Assembly (NCBI GenBank): GCA_947095585.1
Contig: OX352762.1
Span: 8,039,969 to 8,103,968 of the forward strand
Length of the DNA: 64,000 bases
Reading direction: 5' to 3'
DNA from: Nephrocerus scutellatus
Taxonomy: Eukaryota > Arthropoda > Insecta > Diptera > Pipunculidae
Shown: positions 1-10,870 of the stretch, piece by piece
How positions within the stretch are numbered: the stretch's first letter is position 1
Layout: each line of letters starts with the position of its first letter
The notes under the pieces: model-generated
Database searches by the model: none
Seen by the model: only the letters and a program-made list of their open reading frames with translations
Told to the model about the DNA's origin: nothing
Translations under genes and position numbers: made by a program

Positions 1-236
1 CTTTACATTCCAGTGCATACTTTTGTTGATGAATACTTGATTATTGCAACAAAAGTTACATTTCATTGCATACTTTGATTTATGAATACATGAATTAAAT
101 ATTGCAACAATCTTTACATTCCAGTGCATACTTTTGGTGATGAATACTTAAATTAAATATTGCAACTAAAGTTACATTTCATTGCATACTTTTAGCGATA
201 AATACTTGAATTAAATATTGAAACAATTATTGAAGT
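1..236. repeat. 58-bp tandem repeat, about four copies
   Basis: Degenerate direct repeats of about 55-58 bp. They share TTCATTGCATACTTT, then GATGAATAC, then GAATTAAATATTGCAAC. The array touches the left edge of the window and may extend beyond it. The same unit reappears at 1505-1710. Confidence 0.85.
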
Positions 237-459
237 TATATGAAACTTTTTTTGGGGCATTTAGTAGAGGGTAAAATTGTGAGCGTTACGAAAGTCCTGT
301 CTGTCCACTACGCAGTGCTGATCAACCCAATATCCAGTACACAAGCCACTAAAAGTTTTTCAGCATAAATTACATTTAATTGAAGTGGAACGCGAAGAAG
401 AAGGCACACTTTTAGACATCGTGCGCTTTTAAGTAAGTATATCGAAGAAGGCCCAGACT

Positions 460-615
460 GTGAACGTGGGGGAGCATAGGGTTTATACAAACGCCCGCCA
501 ACGAACTCGATTTATCGCCAGAGGTTGCAGAGTGGCGTACTCTTGGGATCTTGCTTCCTCTTCTATTGTCCTTTTCCATGTCTTGCTAGGACGGCCAACT
601 CGGCGGCTTCCTTGT
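460..615 (-). mobile_element. LINE 3' fragment (C-terminal tail of a reverse-transcriptase ORF)
   Basis: The minus strand reads VGRPSKTWKRTIEEEARSQ and then AINRVRWRAF, nearly the same as the C-terminal tail at 8840-9000 on the plus strand. It is therefore a second, shorter copy of that family. The bases 241-459 between it and the 58-bp array show nothing I recognise. Confidence 0.7.
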
Positions 616-639
616 GGAACGTGGTAGGGTAGGGATAGG

Positions 640-1205
640 GGAATTTTGTTGATCTTTTGGTAAGTACTTCGGGAGTATTTTGGTGGTCTTTTGGGAGTCT
701 TTTGAGGGGTCTTTAGATGGTATGTTGGGGTCTTTTGATGGTATTTTGGGAAAACTTTTGGAGATCTTTTTAAATTGATTTGGGCATATTTTAGGAGGTA
801 TTATGGGTATCTTTTGGTAGATCGCTCCGGGGGGGGGGTCTATTGAGAGTCTTGATAGTCTTTTGAGGATCTTTGGGCGTCTCTTGGAATGTTTTGGGGT
901 CTTTTGGGAGTCTTCTGAGGATCTTTTAGAGGTCGGTTGGAATGTTTTGCGGTCTCTTGGGAGTCTTTTGAAGTTCTTTTGGAGGTCTTATTAGCGTTTT
1001 GTGCGTCTTTTAGGAGGTATTTTGGGTTCTTTTGGGAGGTCTTTTGAAAGATATTTTGGGGGACTTTAGAAGGTCTTTTATGCTCCTTTGGAGGGTCTTG
1101 GAAGTCTTCCGACAGTCTTGAGTCTTTTTAGGATTGGATTGTTTTGGTGTCTTTTGCAAGGTCTTTTCGATAGATTTTGAAGGTCTTTTGGGGGTCTTTT
1201 TTATA
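640..1205. repeat. degenerate 11-13 bp minisatellite of the GGTCTTTTGGGAG type
   Basis: About 550 bp of G/T-rich DNA built from variants of GGTCTTTTGGGAG with drifting spacing. The reverse complement of the same motif forms a second array at 50813-51095. The stretch 1206-1504 beyond it is plain AT-rich sequence with no feature seen. Confidence 0.8.
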
Positions 1206-1504
1206 TATTAAAAAAAATTAATACAAATAAATCAATCCAATAGTCTTATATATATTTCTATATTTTATATTATAGAGCCTTCTTAATTATCCAGTTGTTA
1301 CATTTTGCTGCGCAGTGACCTCAACCATTGTGCTATGTTGTATATCATGTCGTGCTATATAATTGACATATTTACTATCTCACTTTACTCCGCTTATCAT
1401 TCTACTCGTATGGATTTTTAGCAAGCATATTCACCTTTATTCTTTTAATCACGCCAAAGAAGTATAACTTCAAACACGCGTACACAAGTATACGCACTCA
1501 CTTT

Positions 1505-1712
1505 TTATATTTCATTGCATACTTTAAAGGTTGAATATCTAAATTAAATATTTCAATAATTGTTACATTTCATTGCATATTTTATGGGAATAATGCTACA
1601 TGAATTGAATATTGCAACAATCATTAATTGTAAATGCATACTTTTAGGATTGCATTACTTGAATTAAATATTGCACCAATCATTACATTTCATTGCATAC
1701 TGAGTACATGAA
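1505..1712. repeat. 58-bp tandem repeat, second array
   Basis: Three to four degenerate copies of the unit seen at 1-236 (TTTCATTGCATACTTT, then AATTAAATATTGCA). The stretch 1713-2025 that follows holds no feature I can support. Confidence 0.8.
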
Positions 1713-2029
1713 ATACCAGATTTTAGTATATAATGCTGCTTTGGGATATGGATCTATTGCTCTTTTAATAGATTCCATCAAGAAAAAAATTCATAAATCA
1801 CATAAAAATATGGTCGCGCCTTGATTTGCCAAAGCTTAAATTTGATTTTAGTATCAGCTGGTAGGGTAGGTAGGTAGGGGATAAAAACCCCATAAAAATT
1901 ACAATTTTTCACGTAAATTCTGTAACAACCAAAATATGCGCCTAAAAGTATTCTGAATTGCACTATAATTACATATGTGAAGCACTGCATGCTTTTGTGG
2001 TTAGAAAAAAACACCTGTAAAGTCGTAAA

Positions 2030-2260
2030 GTACATGATTTTTAAAAAATTTGTATGGGAGCCCCGGTGCCCGATCACTACCAAATCTTAATAGTGTTGTC
2101 ACCGCCGAAAATGCACATGTGTGCAGAGTATCAATAAAATAGGGTTTTGTAAGTGGGTTGGGTTGGGTGGGAAATTATTGATGTTAAGATTCCACAACCG
2201 AACGACAGGCAGAACCATAAAGACGCGAAGTTAATATAAAGATTTTAAAAATCTTTAAAA
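2030..2260. repeat. dispersed repeat, single copy of the 122-bp satellite family
   Basis: TTTGTATGGGAGCCCC, CGATCACTACCAAATCTTAA, ACATGTGTGCAGAG and GCGAAGTTAATATA match, in the same order, the divergent unit and tail at 6727-6950. This looks like one copy of a non-autonomous dispersed element. The real shot exon 2387-2514 begins 127 bp further on. Confidence 0.75.
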
Positions 2261-2386
2261 ACATCTTAATTTTAAAAAAATGTTTTAGATCAAAAAGAAC
2301 ATTAACTCCGGCCTCCTCCCACAAAATTATTTTTAAAATACCACGATTTCTGTAGAACCACCACTCATGCCTAAACGTGTACTCAC

Positions 2387-2514
2387 TGTGTTGTGCTGTA
2401 GGACGATGTGTAGACTTCATCATCGCGCGTTGCCGCCACCAAGCCATCGCCAGCAGTTGGGCCGCCGGCGCCGCTGCCAATGTTGAAGTCAACCCTGAAC
2501 GTTTTCAGTGGTTT
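2387..2514 (-). CDS. shot: shot linker exon (128 nt), last one in the window
   Basis: Forty-two codons plus two bases. It begins KPLKTFRVDFNIGSGAGG and ends GDGLVAATRDDEVYTSSYST. It is phase 0 in, which fits the exon ending at 21289 directly (SDGL-KPLKTF), although 18.8 kb of intron lies between. The acceptor is ...GAGAGTTTGCAG and the donor GTGAGT (2381-2386). An internal AG (TTCAG at 2500-2504) would open a frame with an immediate stop in phase 0, so the upstream acceptor is the better choice. The carried CA needs one more base from an exon outside the window. Confidence 0.8.
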
Positions 2515-3538
2515 CTGCAAACTCTCAGCATATTGCTAATATGGAAGAAATGTAAAACAACAACAATAAGAAACATGACCAAAATGTATCAATTAAATAC
2601 GAACAACGCAAAATAAATCAACACCTTAATCCTATAATACCTGAAATTCAAATGCAAAGTCATATTCGCCTTCTTCCGTCGCCATGGCCGTCGTCGTCGT
2701 CGTCTCCGTCGACATTCTTCACGGAATAACAACAAACTTTGTGCTTAACGCGGTAGTAATATTAATTCGATATTTCTATTTCTTTTGCTTCCATTCATAT
2801 ATAAATTTTTAATTTTGTTAAAATGTTTTTTTTTTTTTTTTATTATTTAGTTCTTTGATCAAAAAACAATAACAAATTGTATCAGAGTCTCTTTTGGTGC
2901 CACGCGCGATTTGGTATGAACGAACACAAAACTTGATGGACAATTTTGCAGTGGGGCAATGTGTCATACAGTTTGAGCAAAATGCAATAAACTAGTTCGA
3001 ATGATAAAAATATAATATAGTTTTTTTTTTTGATAAACAGGCAGAATTAATGACTCATATATACGAGGAACAAGATAAAAGTATAGATCGGACTATGAAT
3101 GCTGTTCTAATTAATGATTCTGATTTATGTTCCAAAATATAGCGGGTTCGTGTTGTTGCAAAGTTTTGACAGGCCACTATATAAAAATTGTGGACAATTT
3201 ATGAAACCCGGAGCTGGCTTCCCCGACCTAAATGGGCGAACCAAACAGGTGTGCAAAATTTTAGGACGCTACTATTTCAAAGTTCTAAACAAAACGCTAA
3301 ATCACAATGTGTTTTCTGACCCCTTGACCCACGTGTCTGATCACTTTCAAAATAAAGAGAAAAACGTTCAGGAATGTTGAGGGAAAAGTTCTGTTGCATT
3401 GAGACAATGAAGGCCTTTAGGAAACCTTTGATCACTTAGATACAAAATGAAACAAATGCATTAAGCTTAGAGGTAATTTTGTTGAAAAATAAAAACATTT
3501 TGTAAACTTTTGAATCTTGTCGTGCCGTGCAAACTTTT
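2515..3538. other. shot intron sequence, no feature seen
   Basis: AT-rich intron DNA with a poly-T run near 2827 and another near 3020. I saw no splice-compatible shot exon, RNA gene or transposon signature in it. Confidence 0.6.
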
Positions 3539-3539
3539 C

Positions 3540-4215
3540 AATTCACCCTCGTATACACGGATTGTACGTATAACGAAGGGGACACGACGACACACCAAGT
3601 CTTCGCTGAAAGGATGGTATCGAGACTAGACGATTAGTATTTAATGATGCCTCGTTTCTAAGCCAGGACAGGCTTTTTCTACAACACTTCAAATTTAGAA
3701 GTGATCGGATCCCATATTTTACTTTATTATTATTATTGTAGGTGGGGCTGTAAAGCATTGTACACTGCGACCTTGAGATCTATTGTGCATTCCAGATGTT
3801 TAACCACATTATGTGATTGCTCAGTTCCATTGTAAACGCCACCTCGTATGCCAATTCAATTGGTTTGGCATTTGGCCAGAGAACTGTATGTGCCTTGAAA
3901 TGTTTTAATCTTTTCCAGGTGAGGACTGAACATATGAAAAGTATGTGCTCTGATGATGTCTCGTTACAAAATCGGCAGCGATCCGATTGGCAGTCCAGTT
4001 TAAGGCCCTGTCCATATGACTAATGTTGTATTTGAGAAGCTTTTTGGCCTGTCTCATCCCAGTCGATGACACCCATTCCGCTTCGATGGCAGTGTTTTCC
4101 CATTCTTTAACTCTGTTTTTGATATGGCTCGGGCCCAGTGAAGGCTCCTTCTGCTCCTTCTCTTGCACAGAGATCGCCTGCCTCGTTTCCTGATATGCGT
4201 GAGTGTCCGGGAGAC
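3540..4215 (-). mobile_element. R1-like LINE 3' end with RNase H domain, degenerate
   Basis: The minus strand reads SPGHSRISGNEAGDLCAREG, FTGPEPY and RMGK/EWENTAIEAEWVSS-like text, ending RQAKKLL. This matches the RNase H and C-terminal tail of R1-type non-LTR elements (the GH-IPGNE-AD-LAREG pattern). Frameshifts break it. Bases 3769-3795 (TGTACACTGCGACC onward) match the 3' end of the copy at 28917-30170, so both belong to one family. Confidence 0.75.
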
Positions 4216-4216
4216 C

Positions 4217-4830
4217 TCATAAGAGTGATTTTGTTGGTTTTAGCCGTAAAAGAAAGTCGTATTGCGGCCACACTTCCATTTTATTATTTTTATTGAAAAA
4301 CACATGCTTCGTTTCATCGTATTCGCCATTTTCTTGTCCAAATTTAAATTTGCAAATGTAGCAATCGTTTTGTATTCTAGCGTCAGAATATCGTGAGTAT
4401 ACAGGAAATATAGTATTGGCCCAAGAACACTTCCTTGGGGTACACCCAAGAAATATGTGTTTTTCGAAGCTCCGAAAATGTGTCTTTTCTCTAGTATCTT
4501 TTTTAGTTTGTTGACTAATCCCTTTTGCCAAACTTTATCAAATGCTTGTGCTACATCAAGAAAGATCTTCAATCGCTTTTTTAACAATGTTTGTTATTTG
4601 GTGTACCTGATCAATGGTTGAATGTTTCATACAAAAGTCTGTTTCCGTTCTATAATATGGTAGCAGAAAAAAAATGCAATAATATGCCAAGGAATTAGCT
4701 GCTGAAGGTGAGTCCTTCAAAAAGTTTAGACATTATTGGCAGCAAAGATATTGGCCTATATGATGATGCTTCGTTAGGTGGTTTTCCCAGTTTATGATAG
4801 CCAAATTAATTGCAGTTACTTTTCTTATTT
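4217..4830 (-). mobile_element. Jockey-like LINE, reverse-transcriptase fragment
   Basis: The minus strand shows ASSYRPISLLPIMSKLFE near 4740-4790, then FLDVAQAFDKVWQKGL, then GVPQGSVLGPILYFLYTHDI. These are RT motifs of Jockey-clade elements. The YADD-like box reads TIATFANLN, so the catalytic pair is lost. Bases 4242-4310 instead match a dispersed repeat shared with 58098-58185, so the RT is interrupted there. The element is inactive. Nothing is recognised at 4831-5519. Confidence 0.8.
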
Positions 4831-5519
4831 CTTCAGCTTCTTTTGCTAGTTATTCGCTAAGAAAGTCATCATGCTCCCCTGGGTTTGGTTGGAAATTTTC
4901 TTCAGGATACTCTAAAAATCTTTCAGCTTTTTGCATTTAACTTTTTATTTTTATTATTGTTACGTTCATAAGAAAATAATAGTAAAACGCTATGATTATT
5001 AAGCATTTTCTGGAGAAAATCGACCTCAAAGTTAAAAATTAGCTTGGGCAAGAAAACTGGAACAGGCATTGAAGTTGGATATCTGAAGACTCAACTAAGA
5101 TATCGACTTTATTTAAACGTAGTCACAAAGGCTAGTATTTCGTCTAAAAATAACGTTCTAAATGAAATTTCTACCATTAGTGATAACAGAGCAATTTCCG
5201 TTAACATGGGTCAGGGTACACCAAAGTAAGCTTTTTCTTAAATCCCCGATAAATGATGTCAACATTGAAGATAGACCCTTACTGAAGGAAGATTTTTTCT
5301 TAGAATATACTCAAGATTAATATCCCAAATTATCCTAACGAATTATGGGACACCCTGTTTATTTACTTCGCGTGCCCGTGGCTGACTGGTAGAATCTTGT
5401 GATCAATTTTGAATCCACTTCCTAAAGCCCGATTTTTTTCTAACTTTCTATTGTTTAAATTTTATTTTGCACTTAACAGATTTCTCCTAAGTGGTATACT
5501 CGAAAAACTGTCTAAGTAA

Positions 5520-5600
5520 ACTGTCACTTCCGGTTGTCAGATTTCCGTCAAAATCATCTGGCCCCTCACAATTTATGTAAAAAACTTAATTTATGTAAAA
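5520..5600 (-). repeat. dispersed repeat shared with 57835-57900
   Basis: GTCACTTCCGGTTGTCAGAT and TTATGTAAAA are the reverse complement, with a few changes, of the block at about 57835-57900 (ATCTGACTACCGGAAGTGAC). The boundaries are unclear. The rest of 5601-5940 shows nothing certain. Confidence 0.7.
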
Positions 5601-6019
5601 AGCTTAAAGCGCACAGGTGTATCTCAGATGAAAACACTTTCTGTAAAAATTATGAGTTATGAGTGAACTTTGTACACATGTGTATCTCCGATTAGAGAAG
5701 TTTTATTAACAAACCTCGTACACATCATTCACATGACATATCATGCATGATTCGATTAAAATGCCCCAAAGCTTGCAAATTGCCTAACTACTTAATATTC
5801 ATTTAATAATAATTAAAGTCTTAACAGAGTTAAATTGGCTTTAAAAAAGGCTTGTGAATGTAATTGGGTGGATTAAGGTTTAAGCCTAAATAGCTTCATT
5901 TTCAAGCAAAATGTTTTGCTCTTTTTCTCTGAGAGAAATTTAGATTTTGGTGCAGGGTGAGATCACATTTCTTCGAAACAGACAACAGAGGACAAAAAAT
6001 CATCAAAACGTATGTAACA

Positions 6020-6860
6020 TACAGGTATGGTTTAAAAACTTTTGCAGACCCAGGGCGCTTCCAAATTTTTACAGAAAGTGTTGTCCATCGGAGCACATGT
6101 GTACAAAATTTAAAGAAAATCGGGTACTTTTTTTATAAGATTTGTATAGGTGCCCCCCGACCCCGGGGCCCAATCACTCACAAATATTTACAAAAAGTGT
6201 TGTCCATCGGAGCACATGTGTACAAAATTTAAAGAAAATCGGGTACATTTTTTATAAGATTTGTATAGGTGCCACCCGACCCCGGGGCAAAATCACTCAC
6301 AAATATTTACAAAAAGTGTTGTCCATCGGAGATACACATGTGTACAAAATTTGAAGAAAATCGGGTACATTTTTTATAAGATTTGTATAGGTGCCACCCG
6401 ACCCCGGGGCAAAATCACTCACAAATATTTACAAAAAGTGTTGTCCATCGGAGATACACATGTGTACTAAATTTGAAGAAAATCGGGTACATTTTTTATA
6501 AGATTTGTATAGGTGCCACCCGACCCCGGGGCAAAATCACTCACAAATATTTACAAAAAGTGTTGTCCATCGGAGATACACATGTGTACTAAATTTGAAG
6601 AAAATCGGGTACATTTTTTATAAGATTTGTATAGGTGCCACCCGACCCCGGGGCAAAATCACTCACAAATATTTACAAAAAGTGTTGTCCATCGGAGATA
6701 CACATGTGTACTAAATTTGAAGAAAATCGGCTACTTCTTTTTATAAAATTTGTATGGGTACCCCCCGACCCCGGGGCCCGATCACTACCAAAATTTTAAT
6801 AGAAAGTGTTGTCATGGGTGATACATATGTGTGCAAAGTTTCAATAAAATTGGGCTTTAG
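6020..6860. repeat. 122-bp satellite array (about five good copies plus degenerate ends)
   Basis: Direct repeats 119-122 bp long. Each contains TTTTATAAGATTTGTATAGG, CACCCGACCCCGGGGC, ACAAAAAGTGTTGTCCATCG and ACACATGTGTAC. The four central copies (about 6240-6726) are nearly identical, and the outer ones are diverged. The divergent right copy (6727-6860) resembles the dispersed element at 2030-2260. The period is not a multiple of 3. The open frames it throws up are repeat artefacts. Confidence 0.95.
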
Positions 6861-6950
6861 CAAGTGGGTTAAAAATTTAACACAAGATTGTGTGTGCCTG
6901 TCCGCCAGCCAGCCAGCCACGGGCAAGCGAAGTTAATATAGAGAATTTAA

Positions 6951-8244
6951 TAAGCATTACTTGAAAGTCAACTGAAACGAGGTAAACGAAATTCTATCTA
7001 AACCGTATTCACACCTGCCCCCATCATCCAGCAGAATGCATTTTTAATTGTTGTTGAACAAGAACTTGTTTTTTGATTAAAAAGCAGTTGCCAGTCCAAT
7101 GACGTCATCTTCATAAGAAGCACCATTAATTAGGGTTCAGCATTCAGAAGAAAAAAACAACAACAACATAAACAAAGAAACAAAGCCAGACAGTGATACA
7201 ACAACAAAAAGCAAATAACACCTAATTATTGACTTAGTATTAAAAAAATTGGCAAAAAATAAAAACAAACAAAAAATATGAGGCATTAGGTCATAGTCGA
7301 GTTTGAATTTGAATTGAGTTAAAAACGAAGGCAACAACTCTCGTCAACTCCGTTGTGGGTGTTGTGCGGAATGCGCAAAGTGGGAGACTCAAACTCACTC
7401 AATTACTCGCTTGTCCACTCATTTATTATAGCTCAGTTAAGAGTTGCACACGAAGACGTCGTTGAGAAATTAAAAAAAAAAAACACACAAACCGGTGTGC
7501 TTCATTGATAATTTATTATTGCAAAACTACTACTTGAAAACGACTTTATTCAAAGGGCGTTCGCGGCCATTTAAAAATAGAAATTATTCAGGGCAAAAAG
7601 TATCGACCAACCGGACGGTCGCGCGGTACATAATATATTCTGGTGGAGATTAGGTCATTAAGTAAAGGAACAAAGTAGCTTCAACGACAATTCAATTATT
7701 GAATCATTTTAAAACCAACAAACAACAACAATGCAAAAGTTTAACCGATTTTCAAGCCAAGTTAATAGAAGCTTTTCCTACGCAACAAACAGCTGATAGG
7801 GAGGAAGAGTACTGGGAATACATAGTAGATGCGTTTTTGTGCGTTTCTATGAAATGGAGTGCCTTGACTTTTCTTTGGGGAACATCAGATGCAAGTTGGC
7901 CAAAAACGAATCTATATATGTGATTTTTCTGCCAAATAAAGGGTGTTTTTTACACCAGCCAGTGTCTGAATTTTGAATTTTTTTTAAAAAAAATATGAGT
8001 GCCGACCATGAAGAACTCGGTTTTTCCAAGTTCAGCAACTCCTCCCAGATGATGTCAGCGTTGGTCTGCGCTGCGCTGTTCGTGTTATTGATTTTTTAAA
8101 GATAATTTTTTATCATCTAAGATTTGAAAACAAGGAAATGTTAAAAAAAACATCTAAACACGCCACACAGTCGTTTATTATTTGGTAATAATCGCTAAAA
8201 TATCTGTTTTTGAGGTCATAGCTATTTCAAAGAATTTTCTTTTC
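6951..8244. other. shot intron sequence, no feature seen
   Basis: Intron DNA with A-rich runs near 7140-7300 and 7465-7490. Short open frames such as the one starting at 7699 lack any family resemblance. I found nothing else to annotate. Confidence 0.55.
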
Positions 8245-8580
8245 TCCACGCTTTACATGCGCCACACGCGATACGCATGAAAAGCAGGATATCAAAATGG
8301 GCCCCTGACATTGAGGCGCCCTCTAGGACGTGCGAAAGGTGGTTAAAAAAGACCCAAAAAAAAAAACGAGAAAATGGCGCGATTTCAAAGCATCACACGC
8401 GTCATACTCGGAATATAAAAAATTCTATTTTGGACTTACGACACTCACAAAATTTCAGCTCTCTTGATCGTGTTCAAAAAATGATGGTGCTGACTCGGAT
8501 GTGTGCTCTAGTGTAAATAAATAAGTATGCTAAATAATATCTGGAACTCCTCGCAAATCTGATGCTAACGTTCTCTCAGA
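8245..8580. repeat. dispersed repeat with ACACGCG motifs
   Basis: It contains CGCCACACGCGATACGCATG, CATCACACGCGTCATACTCG and ATTTCAGCTCTCTTGATCG. Close relatives lie at 9090-9200, 40690-40860 and 56820-56900. It abuts the LINE tail at 8590, so it may be part of, or a target of, that element. Confidence 0.6.
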
Positions 8581-8589
8581 TCTAACGTT

Positions 8590-9015
8590 CTCTCAGTACT
8601 CTTGTATGGCTGCGAAACGTGGACAGTCACAGAGACAATTGCGACGCGCCTCCAAGTCTTCGTCAACAAGTGCTTAAGGAGGTTGCTGAGAATAAGATTG
8701 CCGGACATTATCACCAATCAAGACTTGCGGAGAGTAACGCAGCAGAAAGCAATCGCGATCACCATCAGACGACGAAAATGGAGCTGGATTGGCCACACTT
8801 TGAGAAAGCCAGCGGACGATATTACGAAACTAGCGCTCGACTGGAATCCACAAGGAAGCCGTCGAGTTGGCCGTCCTAGCAAGACAAGGAAAAGGACAAT
8901 AGAAGAGGAAGCAAGATCCCAGGGGACCGAGTGGCGTCTCTTGAAACCTCAGGCGATAAATCGAGTTCGTTGGCGGGCGTTTTTAGAAGCCCTATGCTCC
9001 TTCGCGGAGTAAAGG
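8590..9015 (+). mobile_element. LINE 3' fragment (C-terminal tail of a reverse-transcriptase ORF)
   Basis: An open plus-strand frame of 136 codons reads MYGCETWTVTETIATRLQVF, CLRRLLRIRLPD, RRRKWSWIGHTLRKPADDI, DWNPQGSRRVGRPSKT and AINRVRWRAFLEALCS. This is the conserved C-terminal tail (WIGHTLRK, NPQG-R--GRP) of a common class of insect and invertebrate non-LTR elements. It is 5' truncated, with no RT palm upstream. Related tails occur at 460-615 (-), 23072-23390 (-), 26640-27060 (+) and 44314-44665 (+). Confidence 0.85.
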
Positions 9016-9089
9016 AAAGCAAGAAAGAAGGAAGATCGTGTTGAAGTTGGTTAAAAAGGACCTCAAATAAGTCAAAAAAAATTCAATCC

Positions 9090-9420
9090 ATTACACGCGC
9101 GACACGCGACACGCGTCATACTCGGAATATAAAAAATGCTATTTTTGACTTAGACACTGTCAAAATTTCAGCTCTCTAGGTCGAGTAGAAGTTGGTTAAA
9201 AACGACCTCAAAGTGGTCGAATATACAGACAAAAAGGGCTCAAGTTAAATAAAAAAGTTTTTAATAATTTCGGGCAAATAAGCACCCTCGAAACAGCTTC
9301 CAAAGCAAATAGCAAATAAAAGTTCCTAGTACTAACTAAAGCTAAACGAGTTAGTTTGTCAGGCCAAGAAAAGAGGTCACGTCGACTGGATCTGAGCACA
9401 GATCTGTTTTTTTCAAAATT
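9090..9420. repeat. dispersed ACACGCG repeat, second copy
   Basis: ACACGCGCGACACGCGACAC, then CGTCATACTCGGAATATAAA, then ATTTCAGCTCTCTAGGTCG and a GACCTCAAAG block. It is close to 8390-8470 and to 40690-40860. Its right end is uncertain. Confidence 0.6.
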
Positions 9421-10499
9421 CGGGCGTGGGGTGATGCGGGAAGAGAAATAGGTCGTAGGTAGTATGAATGCCTTGGTGGTTACAGTCGGGGCAGAGATAA
9501 TTGGTGCAAGGGATAATACGAGCTTGATTACTCTAAAGTCTTAAGTATATGACACCAACTCGAACGGAGTTGTGGTAGGGTTGTTCGGGTTTCCCTGGGC
9601 AGGAGTTTTATGGGCGGAAAACCACAAGGCACTGTCAGTGATGCGGTAAACTAGGTGTGTGAGGTTGTGACAGGCTAGCAAGAATTATTTTGAAATCAGT
9701 TCATTGTGTCGCAAAATGACTTCATCACAATTCATTAGATTATATAGATAACTAGATTGTCCAGGGCGCTCCGCCACCAGCACAAATGAATCCCCGAATA
9801 GCCCTCACTACCACGGCAGGGGTGTACTATTGCCTTAACATAAACAAAGGGCCACCCCAATCGTGTTCGCACTATGTGGTTTACCGAGATTTTGTTAAGA
9901 CGCATATTCTGTCAAAGATTCAGCTTAACCGGCTGTCACACAGTCTTTATGGCGTGATGTTCTTACAGCACAGAAACAGCGCAGTAAGCACACAGTCATT
10001 ATGATGGCCGACCGTTTTTTTCGTTGACTTAAGTTATTTAGTTAGAAAATTGGTCGCCACGAAAGGCCCTTTTATTAAAACGGGATAATATTTAGCCTAT
10101 GTCCTATTACCCTGAAAGTCCATTCTAAATGTTGGTGGATTTATGCCAGTCCGGATTTTTCGTTCAAATCGCCTACTGCTAGTTTAACGCTAGTTATTCG
10201 AGAAAGTAAGTACAGCACTTGCCTTTTGCTTGAGTAGTCTAGTGGAGTCCTAGCATATGCCTTCGCTACTACACTACTGTACTTAATACAACGACATACC
10301 CATACCTCATAACCTTTAGCATTGGAGCAGCTTATGCTACCCCGCTATCAGGTTAAGATCTTCCGACTTGCTTCCCCGACACGCCGAACGAACGGACTCG
10401 TATGAATTAGTAGTTGTCGAGTAGAATTATTTTTAGGCATATTAAGTAATTATAAAAACAAAACAAAAAACTAAATTTCATTAAATAACGAAGAAACCC
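9421..10499. other. shot intron sequence, no feature seen
   Basis: Mixed-composition intron DNA. Several blocks have the higher GC of transposon relics (9560-9680, 9760-9960), but I could not tie them to a family. Confidence 0.4.
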
Positions 10500-10544
10500 C
10501 TACATCTAGGAAAAAAAAACCAATTTCTTTTTAATTTGTAACAC

Positions 10545-10870
10545 ACCACCGAGAAGAACTCTGGGTGACCGGCCAGATTGACTAAGTTGTTGAGGAGAAC
10601 GGCGCGGAATAGACAAATTAGGTAGGGTATTTGACGACAATGGCCTCAACAGCTGAACTGTTTTTACAGGTCTCTTTGATGGAAGGTTGTCTATTAGGCG
10701 CGTGTATTCATGTGGTGGACAGGTACAGATCCCAAGTTGTTGAAAACGGCGCCTCAGTGACAAATTAGGGTCTTCGACAAAACCGACCTTAACAGTTGAG
10801 TTGTTTCCAATGGATCGCACATTTCCTTGTCTCCTTGGATGGAATGTTGTCTAATAAACGTGGTAGGAAA
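10545..10870. repeat. diverged tandem duplication, period about 150 bp
   Basis: GTTGTTGAGGAGAACGGCGC (10586) is matched by GTTGTTGAAAACGGCGCC (10736). CAACAGCTGAACTG / AACAGTTGAGTTG and GATGGAAGGTTGTCTA / GATGGAATGTTGTCTA follow in the same order. It is probably two units of a longer repeat or an old duplication. Confidence 0.65.

Noticed and set aside
6142..6714. Repeated open frames beginning MYRCHPTPGQNHSQ
   Set aside because: They come from the 122-bp satellite. The period is not a multiple of three, and no start or splice context supports coding.
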